In this document: one piece after another, positions 38,799 through 50,170 of the stretch
Position numbering within the stretch: the stretch's first letter is position 1
Layout: each line of letters begins with the position of its first letter
NCBI RefSeq assembly: GCF_033705735.1
Contig: NZ_CP131130.1
Coordinates: 1,429,001 to 1,493,000, forward strand
Direction of reading: 5' to 3'
Source: Shinella zoogloeoides
Lineage (GTDB): Bacteria > Pseudomonadota > Alphaproteobacteria > Rhizobiales > Rhizobiaceae
DNA: 64,000 bases
Notes under the pieces: model-generated
Told to the model about the DNA's origin: nothing
What the model saw: only the letters and a program-made list of their open reading frames with translations
Database searches by the model: none
Position numbers and translations under genes: made by a program

Positions 38799-41700
38799 TC
38801 ATTGGATTTCGAACGTCACCATCTGCAAGCCGCTCGCACCGTTATCCTGTTCGGCCTGCCTGGCGAGGTTGATGGCAAGGCCGCGCGTGGTCGGCTGCCT
38901 GGAGCCCGCAACGATCTGCTTGGCCTTCTCCGCCGTGAGCTTCTGGTCGCCGAGGCCGCCGATCTTGCAGACGGCGATCATCGTCTCGCCGGGCGACGGC
39001 GAATCGAAGGTCAGGTTGCCGCTGCCGGGTTGCGGAATGACGCGCCGCTCGCCGGGATGCAGCGTCGTGTCGCCGATCATCACGTCCGGGATGATCTCGA
39101 CATTTCCGGTATCCTCCACATAGACCACCTGGAGTTCGCAGTCGTGGTTCGTGCTGAGCTCGAAGCTCAGATAGTCCCCGACCTTCGCGCTCGTCGACGG
39201 CACATGCAGGGCGAGCTTCACCTTGTCGGCCTGCGCCTTGTCGTCCTGCTTGTAGGCCGGAACGGCGTGGGCGGTGTTCGTCGCCGCCTGATACTGATCG
39301 TCGCCGGTTGCCTGCTCCGGCTGCTGGGGGGTCGCGGTATCGACGGCGACCGCGTCGTGGTTGACGCCGCGCTTCAACGGTTCGAGCTGCAGAAGCGGCT
39401 GAAGCATGAAGGCATATTGCTCCTCCAGCTCGACGCGCGGAACGGTGGCGCCCGCCTCCAGCGTCGCGACCCAGTCGAGGCCGATGCGCAGCGCGTCGGC
39501 ATCCGTCAGGCGGCGGATATCGGAGGCGAACTGCTCGGGCGTCATGTCGAACTCGGCGGCAAGCTGCTCGAAGTTCAGCTCGTCCTCGTACTTGTCGGCG
39601 AAGTAGGTGAAGATCTCCGCCCCGCCGGGCGCCTTGAGACTGGTCTTGCCGCCGCCGGCCGTCGCCTCTGTGATGCCGAGGCGGTCGAGCGCCGAGACGA
39701 AGCGGTCGGTATCGCGCTTGTAGACCTCGTTCAGCTCCTCCTGCGGCACATAGAGGGCAAGCAGCTCGTCCTGCTGGTCCTTGGAGAACAGCGTGGAGGT
39801 CTCGATATGCTCGCGCAACTGGTCGCGCTTCGACAGGATGCCGTCGAAATGGCAATCGAAGCACGAGCGGGCATTGATGATCTCGACGCCCTTGCCGATC
39901 GGCCGCTTGCGGAAGGACACGATCTTCGCCGGGCCGACATCGAGCTGGTCGCCCTTGTTGGTCGACAGGTAATATCCCTGCATGCCGTTCGGCAGCGAGA
40001 AGATCATTTCACCGCCATCGTGCTCGAAGGGCAGCAGGCCGGCTTTCAGGCGGATACCGTCCGGACCGGCCGGGAAGCGCTTGAGCACCTGCCGCCCGAC
40101 GTCGCCGGCAAAATCGTAGGATTTCCAGTAATAGCCGCCGAAAGGCATGTCGTGCCGCTCCAGCATGCGGTTATGGTCGGAAACCCCCGACGAGCCGTCG
40201 GCGAAGCCGGCGCGGACGACGCGGCGGCGCTCGATGTTCTGCGCGACGTTGACGCCGAAGCGCTGCTCCAGCTCGATGATGTTGGTCGGCAACTTCATGA
40301 GACGGTTATAGACCTTCGGCCGCGCGCCGTTGCTCATGAACCAGTCTATCCGCATGATGGGAAGCTGCGTTTCCGTCGCCTTGGCCAGCGCCTGCAGCGA
40401 GGCGTTGCTGGCCGGATCGACGCCGTAGAAATATTCGTTGACCAGGAAATCGTAGTCTTCCTGGCTCCATTCGAGATCGCGCAGGTCGATGCGCACCAGA
40501 AGGCCGTCTGAGCCTTCCACCTCCTCGGGAACGACGAGCTCCGGCCCGTAGGACAGCGAATTGAGGAGCTTCTTGAAGCCGCCGGCGAGCACCTTCATGC
40601 GCTTGAGGAAGGTCTCGTGCGTTTCGCAGCTCATCATGCCGTTATACTGGTCGCGATAACTGAAATAACGCATGAACGGCTGGTCGTGCGCATCGACCTT
40701 GGAAATATCACGCAGCGCCAGATCGACGAAATCGAGATATTTCAGCATCGGCCGGGAGCGCTCGGTCTTCGTCGCCGAAACCGCGGTGGGGATCGCCGAC
40801 TTGCTCAGCGAATTGATCCAGTCGGCAAGGCCCTGCACCTCGGCATCCGAGGGACGCTTGCCGAGCGGCATGCGGCCGCTGGTGACACTCGTGTAAAGCA
40901 GGGACTTGGAGGCGTCGCCGGGTGTGACGAAGGCCGGGTTCGCGGCAATCGAGCCCAGTTCGCCCGAGGGGAACGAGCCCTGCGAGCTTTCGCCCGGCCC
41001 GTGGCAGTTGCGGCAATATTTGCCGATGAAGGCATCGGCCGCCGATGCGAATTCCGTGCTGCCGCCACCGGCGCCGAGCGCGCTTTCCGCCGTCGCCTCG
41101 CTGCACACCGGCGTCGGGCTCGTCTCGACCGGCGTCACCTTGACCTCGCGGTCGGCGAGGAAGGCGTACATCGCCTGCCTGTCCTCATCGGAAAGGGTGG
41201 AAAGGCCCTCGGCGATGCGGCGCATGACCGGATCGGAAAGCGGCGAGCCCGAGAGCTTCTTGCCCTCCTCGATCAGCCTCTTGGTGAAGACCTCGTGCGA
41301 GGCCAGGCCGGCCATGCGCGCCTTGGTGATATCCGGCGCGACGGCGCCGGTCAGGCCTTTCTCGCCCTCGTAGGCGCGGGCAAGGTCGAGGCCATAGGTG
41401 GTCGTGCGCGGCGTATGGCAATCGCCGCAGCCGCCGACATTCTCGACGAGGTAGCGGCCGCGTTCCATCTGCGTCTCTTCGCGCTTCTGGTAGGCCTGCA
41501 CGACGAAGTGGCTGCGCTTCCAGAGCGTGATCGTCGTCTGGCGGCTGAAGGGGAAGGCGATCTCGTGTTCCTTCGAGGCGGCATCCGATTGCGGCAGCGT
41601 CTCGATATAGGCCTTGATGTCCAGGACGTCCTCCGGCTTCATGCCGCCATAGGACGTGTAGGGCATGACCGGATAGAGGTTGTCGCCGTCCTTCTTGAGG

Positions 41701-42041
41701 CCGACCATCACGGCGTTGAGGAAGTCCGCATTCGACCAGCCGCCGATGCCGTTCGGATGGGCCGAGATGTTCGGCGCGAAGAACTTGCCGATCGCCGTCT
41801 GCATCTCCATGCCGCCGGAAAGCAATCCGGTATTGTCGCCGGAGCCGTGGCAGGCGCCGCAACCGGCGGCGCTGAACATGATCTTGCCGTTCTCGACATT
41901 CGCCTGATAGCTGCCGTAGGCGTCCGGCGCGAACTGGTCGATGGCAAAGGCCCCGGCCGGACAGAGAACCGCCACGGCAAGGCCGAGCGCCGCGGCGAGC
42001 CGCGCGCCGGGCCGGATGAATGACTTGCTGAACACGCGCAT
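38799..42041 (-). CDS. Large exported multihaem cytochrome c with DUF4384-like C-terminus
   Basis: A 1080-residue protein with signal peptide (RLAAALGLAVAVLCPAGAFA). Four CXXCH haem motifs: CGACH at 61-65, CGDCH at 205-209, CRNCH at 343-347 and CFDCH at 727-731. The first 415 residues look like two cytochrome c domains of the dehydrogenase-subunit type plus a third. Residues about 430-830 resemble a haem domain I know from planctomycete-type proteins (LLVRIDLRDLEWSQEDYDFL, YYWKSYDFAGDVGRQ). A DUF4384-like domain follows at about 950-1045. I chose the ATG at 42041 after GGAGCGAAGGGA; a TTG at 42092 overlapping the upstream stop is the alternative. Likely a periplasmic electron carrier or redox sensor partnering the flavocytochrome encoded upstream. 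Confidence 0.82.
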   Translation of the reverse strand: MRVFSKSFIRPGARLAAALGLAVAVLCPAGAFAIDQFAPDAYGSYQANVENGKIMFSAAGCGACHGSGDNTGLLSGGMEMQTAIGKFFAPNISAHPNGIGGWSNADFLNAVMVGLKKDGDNLYPVMPYTSYGGMKPEDVLDIKAYIETLPQSDAASKEHEIAFPFSRQTTITLWKRSHFVVQAYQKREETQMERGRYLVENVGGCGDCHTPRTTTYGLDLARAYEGEKGLTGAVAPDITKARMAGLASHEVFTKRLIEEGKKLSGSPLSDPVMRRIAEGLSTLSDEDRQAMYAFLADREVKVTPVETSPTPVCSEATAESALGAGGGSTEFASAADAFIGKYCRNCHGPGESSQGSFPSGELGSIAANPAFVTPGDASKSLLYTSVTSGRMPLGKRPSDAEVQGLADWINSLSKSAIPTAVSATKTERSRPMLKYLDFVDLALRDISKVDAHDQPFMRYFSYRDQYNGMMSCETHETFLKRMKVLAGGFKKLLNSLSYGPELVVPEEVEGSDGLLVRIDLRDLEWSQEDYDFLVNEYFYGVDPASNASLQALAKATETQLPIMRIDWFMSNGARPKVYNRLMKLPTNIIELEQRFGVNVAQNIERRRVVRAGFADGSSGVSDHNRMLERHDMPFGGYYWKSYDFAGDVGRQVLKRFPAGPDGIRLKAGLLPFEHDGGEMIFSLPNGMQGYYLSTNKGDQLDVGPAKIVSFRKRPIGKGVEIINARSCFDCHFDGILSKRDQLREHIETSTLFSKDQQDELLALYVPQEELNEVYKRDTDRFVSALDRLGITEATAGGGKTSLKAPGGAEIFTYFADKYEDELNFEQLAAEFDMTPEQFASDIRRLTDADALRIGLDWVATLEAGATVPRVELEEQYAFMLQPLLQLEPLKRGVNHDAVAVDTATPQQPEQATGDDQYQAATNTAHAVPAYKQDDKAQADKVKLALHVPSTSAKVGDYLSFELSTNHDCELQVVYVEDTGNVEIIPDVMIGDTTLHPGERRVIPQPGSGNLTFDSPSPGETMIAVCKIGGLGDQKLTAEKAKQIVAGSRQPTTRGLAINLARQAEQDNGASGLQMVTFEIQ

Positions 42042-42088
42042 GGCTTGTTCCCTTCGCTCCAGAACGCCGGCTCGCCGGCTGGAAATCC

Positions 42089-43348
42089 TCAACGGAATTC
42101 GAAACGTTCGAACTCGACGCGGCGTGGCGGCTTGCCGAGTTCCCTCAATCCCTTCTCGATGGCCATGCGCAGGGGCGGCGGACCGCAGAACCAGAGGTCC
42201 GCTTCCGCCGGGTCCATGCTGGTGCCGGCAACGAGCTTGGAAGCGTCGAAGCGGCCGTCGGTCGTCGAGTTGTGCAGCACGAAGCTGAAATTGCCGAGCT
42301 TTTCCGCCTGCGCCCTGAAGGTGTCGACGCCGATGGCTTCGGCGCCGTCGCGCACGCAGTAGACCATGTGGATATCCTGCCCCTCGTCGCCCTTCAGCCG
42401 GCTCGCCATGGCGAGGAACGGCGTGACGCCGATGCCGCCGGCAAGCCAGATCTGCTTCTTGCCGCCGCGCCTGTGGTTGAAATGGCCGTATCCGCCCTCC
42501 AGCGTCAGCGGATCCCCCACCGCCACAGCTTCCCGCAGCGCCTTGGTATAATCGCCGAGCGGCTTGATGGCGAAGCGGACGGTACCGTCGTCCTCGATGC
42601 CGGCGATGGTGAAGGGATGCGGCTCGCGAAGGCCGGACTTGTTGACCCGGAAGAAGCCGAACTGGCCGGGCAAGGCCCGAAGCTTGCCGCCGGTCGGCCG
42701 TGCCGTGATGATCGTCGCGCCGTCGTGACGGTCGACGTCGACCACCTCGTATCTGCGCGTGCGGAGCCAGGGCAGCAGTTGCGTATAGGCATAGCTGACG
42801 ACGCCAAGGAGGGCGAAGAGGTTGAGATAGGCCGCCAGCAGCGCCGTGCCGTCATAGGGGCGCTTGATGAACATCTGGTGGAAGGCGACCAGCAGGAAGA
42901 GCAGGCCGATGAACCGATGCGTGAAGCGCCAGTACTGGTAGGGAATCTGGAAGCGCGTCTTCGGAACGACCTTCACGATGGAGAGGACGAGCAGGAAGAC
43001 GAAACCGTAGAAGGCCCACTCGCCCGCCGTCTTGGCGAGCTTGTTGAGATCGCCCGTCAGCGAGAGTCCCTGGAAATCCGGCGCCACGAAATAGTGCACG
43101 AGGATCAGACAGAGCACCGCGATGCCGATCTTGCGGTGGAACTGGTAGATGCGGTCGAGGCCGCCAAAGAGCCGCTCGATGAAGGGCGGACGCGTCGCCA
43201 TGAACTGCGCGATGCCCATGGCGACGAAGGCCATGGAGGAAGCCATCAGGGAGAAGGTGGTGCCCGCATTCGTATGGCTGACGGCCGGCACGGCGAGAAG
43301 GCCGGCGAGAACGATCAGGATCGTCGCGATGATGGAACCCGCAGTCAA
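42089..43348 (-). CDS. NOX/ferric-reductase-like membrane flavocytochrome
   Basis: About 419 residues: six membrane helices, then FAD and NAD(P) domains. Haem-ligand histidines occur as H-x13-H (QFHRKIGIAVLCLILVHYF) in helix 3 and H-x12-H (THRFIGLLFLLVAFHQ) in helix 5, the spacing of NADPH oxidases. The FAD motif is HPFTIAG, the nucleotide motifs are GGIGVTPFLAMA and CGPPPLRMA, and the protein ends in FERFEFR. It moves electrons from cytoplasmic NAD(P)H across the membrane to oxygen, iron or a periplasmic acceptor. There is no ATG near the start. I chose TTG at 43348, after GTGGGGG, just before the first helix. First gene of the operon with the cytochrome and proteases. Confidence 0.83.
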   Translation of the reverse strand: MTAGSIIATILIVLAGLLAVPAVSHTNAGTTFSLMASSMAFVAMGIAQFMATRPPFIERLFGGLDRIYQFHRKIGIAVLCLILVHYFVAPDFQGLSLTGDLNKLAKTAGEWAFYGFVFLLVLSIVKVVPKTRFQIPYQYWRFTHRFIGLLFLLVAFHQMFIKRPYDGTALLAAYLNLFALLGVVSYAYTQLLPWLRTRRYEVVDVDRHDGATIITARPTGGKLRALPGQFGFFRVNKSGLREPHPFTIAGIEDDGTVRFAIKPLGDYTKALREAVAVGDPLTLEGGYGHFNHRRGGKKQIWLAGGIGVTPFLAMASRLKGDEGQDIHMVYCVRDGAEAIGVDTFRAQAEKLGNFSFVLHNSTTDGRFDASKLVAGTSMDPAEADLWFCGPPPLRMAIEKGLRELGKPPRRVEFERFEFR

Positions 43349-43661
43349 CCTATGCCCCCACAATGCAACTGGACGGTCCGAGTGGCGGGCATGCTGGCAA
43401 GGCCCATGACATTCGTCAACCGCAATCCTCCTATCGACGGGCGGGCCGGCGGCTTTATTCGGGGGCTTTTGGGCTGGTCCGCGAAACGGCTGGGGAAAAC
43501 CTAATATGACAACGGAACAAGGCACATAGAAATGGACTTGGCCGGTTTTCCTTTAAGCCAGCGGGCAAGCCTTCGCGCCCGGAGAGGTCTGGACGGCAGG
43601 CGAATCCCCACCTCTACCCGGATCCTTTCGGACCTCGCGCCAACCCATCACCGCAACGCTC

Positions 43662-43672
43662 GTGATATATCA
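43662..43672. promoter_or_regulatory. Palindrome GTGATATATCA, copy 1, candidate GntR operator
   Basis: Contains the perfect 10-bp palindrome TGATATATCA, repeated exactly 46 bp downstream. It lies 61 bp upstream of the gntR ATG, in the divergent promoter region. Confidence 0.6.
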
Positions 43673-43707
43673 GTCGCCTTGCCATTCATTTTGCGACATG
43701 CCACCAT

Positions 43708-43718
43708 GTGATATATCA
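43708..43718. promoter_or_regulatory. Palindrome GTGATATATCA, copy 2, candidate GntR operator
   Basis: Second identical copy, 15 bp before the gntR start codon, where binding would block gntR transcription or translation. Two spaced copies beside a GntR gene suggest autoregulation. Confidence 0.6.
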
Positions 43719-43732
43719 ACCGGGACAACGGA

Positions 43733-44353
43733 ATGACGGAAACCGCGGCATCGCAAGCCCACCTCGCCTATCTCGCCCTCGAAGGCCTCATCGTCACGCT
43801 CAAGCTGAAGCCCGGCTCGCTCGTCACGGAAAGAGAGCTCATCGAGCTTGCCGGCCACGGCCGCACGCCGGTGCGCGAGGCGATCCAGAAGCTGGAATGG
43901 CAGGGACTGATCGCCGTGCGCCCCCGCGCCGGCCTGCAGATCACCGCGATCCGCCCCGAGGACCATGCGGAAGTGATGACCACGCGCCGGCAGCTGGAAC
44001 CCCTTGCCGCCGACCTCGTCGCGCGCCATGCCGGCGAGGAGCACCGCGAACAGCTCGTCGCCTGCGCGCAGGAGATGACCGCCTGCTCCATCCGCTCCGA
44101 CATGGAAGGCTTCCTGGCGGCCGACAAGGTGTTCGACGAGATCATGGAGGCGGCCTGCCCCAACCGCTTCCTGACGTCCGCCCTCGCCCCACTCCAGACC
44201 CATTCGCGCCGCCTGTGGTTCGCCCGCGCCGATCACCGGCACATGGACCGGTCGGTAGACCTGCACGTGAAGGTCATCCGCGCCATCCGCAACGGCGACG
44301 GCCTGGCTGCGGCGGCCGCGATGACGGATCTGCTTGATCACCTCTCCGACTGA
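43733..44353 (+). CDS. GntR family regulator (FCD type)
   Basis: A 206-residue regulator with a winged helix (LEGLIVTLKLKPGSLVTERE, then GRTPVREAIQKLEWQGLI) and an FCD effector domain (RRQLEPLAADLVARH, DKVFDEIMEAACPN). Short chain but complete. Two palindromes lie just upstream, so it probably controls itself; it is also divergent to the flavocytochrome-protease operon and could control that. Ligand unknown. A shared terminator separates it from the convergent fpr. Confidence 0.9.
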   Translation: MTETAASQAHLAYLALEGLIVTLKLKPGSLVTERELIELAGHGRTPVREAIQKLEWQGLIAVRPRAGLQITAIRPEDHAEVMTTRRQLEPLAADLVARHAGEEHREQLVACAQEMTACSIRSDMEGFLAADKVFDEIMEAACPNRFLTSALAPLQTHSRRLWFARADHRHMDRSVDLHVKVIRAIRNGDGLAAAAAMTDLLDHLSD

Positions 44354-44367
44354 CGGAAAAGCGTCCA

Positions 44368-44397
44368 CAAAAAAGGCGCCCGAAGGCGCCTTTTCCA
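44368..44397. terminator. Bidirectional terminator between gntR and fpr
   Basis: AAAAAAGGCGCC and GGCGCCTTTT pair around CGAA, with A-run and T-run on either side, between two convergent genes. Confidence 0.88.
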
Positions 44398-44414
44398 AGG
44401 AACCAGCCCTTCGC

Positions 44415-45227
44415 TTAGTCGACGAAGGCGCGCTCGATCACGAATTCGGCGGGCTTGCTGTTGGCGCCCTCGGTAAGGCCGGCCTGCTCCAGCAGCGCCT
44501 TGGTTTCCTTCAGCATCGCGGCAGAGCCGCAGATCATGCCGCGGTCGATCGCCGGATCGAAACGCGGCACGCCGAGATCGGCGAACATCTTGCCGTTGGA
44601 GATGAGGTCCGTGATGCGGCCCTGGAACGGATAATCCTCGCGCGTCACCGTCGCATAGTGGCGCAGCTTGTCGCCGACGACTTCGGCGAGGAATTCGTGG
44701 TTGCGGATTTCCTCGACGAGGTCGAAGCCGTATTTCAGCTCGGCGACCTCGCGGCAGGTATGCGTCAGGATGACCTCGTCGAACTTCTCGTAGGTCTCCG
44801 GGTCGCGGATGAGGCTCGCGAAGGGCGCGATGCCGGTGCCGGTGGAGAACATGTAGAGCCGCTTGCCGGGCGTCAGCGCGTCGAGGACGAGCGTGCCGGT
44901 CGGCTTCTTGCGCATCAGCACGGTATCGCCGGGCTTGATCTGCTGGAGATGCGAGGTCAGCGGGCCGTCCGGCACCTTGATCGAGAAGAATTCCAGCTCC
45001 TCGTCCCAGGCGGGGCTCGCGATGGAATAGGCGCGATAGACCGGCTTGTCGCCGACCATCAGGCCGATCATCGCGAATTCGCCGGAACGGAAGCGGAAGC
45101 TTTCCGGGCGCGTCATGCGGAAGCGGAACAGGCGATCCGTGTAGTGCTGCACGCTCGTCACCGTCTCGGCGAATACGCCGGCGGGAATGGCGGGCACGAA
45201 CTCTTCGGTCTTGGCAGGTGCGTTCAT
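44415..45227 (-). CDS. fpr: Ferredoxin-NADP reductase
   Basis: A 270-residue FAD enzyme that passes electrons between NADPH and ferredoxin or flavodoxin. FAD motif YRAYSIASP, NADP-domain motif STGTGIAPFASLIRD, THTCREVAELKYG, CGSAAMLKETK and C-terminal FVIERAFVD. Start at ATG 45227 (MNAPAKTEEFVPA); the longer reading to 45335 is not supported. It lies 205 bp downstream of the sulfite-reduction operon on the same strand and could supply that operon's reductase with electrons. Confidence 0.95.
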   Translation of the reverse strand: MNAPAKTEEFVPAIPAGVFAETVTSVQHYTDRLFRFRMTRPESFRFRSGEFAMIGLMVGDKPVYRAYSIASPAWDEELEFFSIKVPDGPLTSHLQQIKPGDTVLMRKKPTGTLVLDALTPGKRLYMFSTGTGIAPFASLIRDPETYEKFDEVILTHTCREVAELKYGFDLVEEIRNHEFLAEVVGDKLRHYATVTREDYPFQGRITDLISNGKMFADLGVPRFDPAIDRGMICGSAAMLKETKALLEQAGLTEGANSKPAEFVIERAFVD

Positions 45228-45432
45228 TTCGGGATCGATCCTGGCTTGCGTCGGAAAAAATTGACGATAGGCAGATATTACATCTTGAGCGGCAAAGGAA
45301 GGTATTCCGTTCCAATGCGCCGATTGGCCGCGCAATAGTTTGCCGCCTGCCTCTTTTCGCGCGGCGCGCGGCCGTTGTCCTTGATCTTGCTCAAGACTAT
45401 ACCACGATTACGGCCATTCGCCGGCCCCGATG

Positions 45433-45933
45433 TCAGGCCCGGCGGCGCCAGCTGTAGGAACCGACGTCCTGCGAGGGGCGCGCGGCCGGCTGGTAGTGGT
45501 TGTCGATGCCCGGCAGGCGGTTTTCCGCAAGCCGCTTCAGCGCCGTCGCATTGCTGACGGCAAAGCTGTCGATGCCGCAGCGAAGCATCAGCGGGATCTG
45601 GTCGATCAGCACGTCGCCGACCGCCCTCACCTCGCCCGTGAAGCCGAGCCGCGAGCGCAGCAGCGAGGCATGGCTGAAGGCGCGTCCGTCGCTGAAGGCC
45701 GGGAACGCGACCGCGACCAGCGCCAGCCGGCCCTGATGCCCTTCCAGCCTGCGCACGTCGTCGGCCGGGGCGATCAGCACGCCGAGGTCCTTCTCGTCGC
45801 TCTCCGCGACCTTCGCGAGGAAGGCGTCGAGGCCGAGGATCGCCTTCTCGTTCGAGCCGGCCTTGGTCTCCTCCGTTTCGACGATCCAGGGATCGTCCGC
45901 CAGGAAACCGGCTTCGTTCCAGATTTTCGTCAT
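45433..45933 (-). CDS. DUF934 family protein of sulfite reduction
   Basis: A 166-residue protein of DUF934 (COG3749), found across alphaproteobacteria directly after cysI and thought to assist sulfite reduction or supply electrons. The pattern LGVLIAPADDVRRLEGHQ, then LALVAVAFPAFSDGRAFSHA and LLRSRLGFTGEVRAVGDVLI is typical. It follows cysI by 11 bp. Its molecular role is unproven. Confidence 0.88.
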   Translation of the reverse strand: MTKIWNEAGFLADDPWIVETEETKAGSNEKAILGLDAFLAKVAESDEKDLGVLIAPADDVRRLEGHQGRLALVAVAFPAFSDGRAFSHASLLRSRLGFTGEVRAVGDVLIDQIPLMLRCGIDSFAVSNATALKRLAENRLPGIDNHYQPAARPSQDVGSYSWRRRA

Positions 45934-45944
45934 GACCGTCCTCC

Positions 45945-47618
<1,674 letters not shown>

Positions 47619-47627
47619 GCAATATCC

Positions 47628-47936
47628 TCAGGCGGCCGTGGCGGCGAGGCCGACATAGCCGGCGGCATAGGCGATGGTCGGGCCCTGCGCGCGGATGCGC
47701 TCGCGCATGCGCAGCGGACGCAGCACGCCGTCGACTTCCTCGACGTCGACCACGTTCACGTCGACCACCTTGTTGTCGGCGAAAGCCTGCTTGCCGGTGG
47801 CTTCCAGCGCCTCGACGGCCTCCTTGTGGCGCGCGACGAAGGCGGCCTGGAGGTGTTCGTTCCACGTGCCGGCGGCGTCGAGCCAGACGGAGATGCCGTC
47901 GGAAAGGCGATTGGCTGTCAGAACCTTGTCGGCCAT
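47628..47936 (-). CDS. DUF2849 family protein
   Basis: A 102-residue cytoplasmic protein (MADKVLTANRLSDGISVWLD) that almost always lies between cysG and cysI in alphaproteobacteria. It is thought to help sulfite or assimilatory reduction, but no mechanism is known. It starts 1 bp after the cysG stop and ends 9 bp before cysI. Confidence 0.85.
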   Translation of the reverse strand: MADKVLTANRLSDGISVWLDAAGTWNEHLQAAFVARHKEAVEALEATGKQAFADNKVVDVNVVDVEEVDGVLRPLRMRERIRAQGPTIAYAAGYVGLAATAA

Positions 47937-47937
47937 G

Positions 47938-49377
<1,440 letters not shown>

Positions 49378-49574
49378 GGTCGGGTCCGGTTGAAGTATGC
49401 GCAATATCGCGAAAATCGGCCAGCAACAAAAGAAACAGAAATTCCAATGGCCTTGGAGGGGCGTATTGTTTTGCTCATAGGCCCCGCATTTTGAGCATAA
49501 GTCACCGGCCGCCCTTGCCTGCCCGCGCTCGCGGCCGCTAAGGATGCCGGGAAAAGCCAATCGGGATTCCCATC

Positions 49575-50162
<588 letters not shown>

Positions 50163-50170
50163 GGGCCGCC

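Larger units (their letters stand above)
43349..43732. other. Divergent promoter region between the flavocytochrome operon and gntR
   Basis: 384 bp without a supported gene. It holds the 5' regions of two divergent units. On the gntR side lie two copies of a TGATATATCA palindrome. A small inverted repeat (AGAGGT/ACCTCT) lies in the middle at 43583-43615. On the operon side a TTGACG hexamer at 43414-43419 (reverse strand) could be a -35 box, but no good -10 follows. Confidence 0.5.

Noticed and set aside
37740..40511. A 923-codon open frame on the plus strand opposite the OmpA and cytochrome genes
   Set aside because: Same reason: antisense to genes with signal peptides and haem motifs, low-complexity translation and no recognisable domain.
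34652..43348. Calling the caspase operon an antiphage defence system
   Set aside because: The protease, cytochrome and OmpA products have export signals, whereas known caspase-type defence effectors act in the cytoplasm. No defence sensor, nuclease or mobile gene is nearby.
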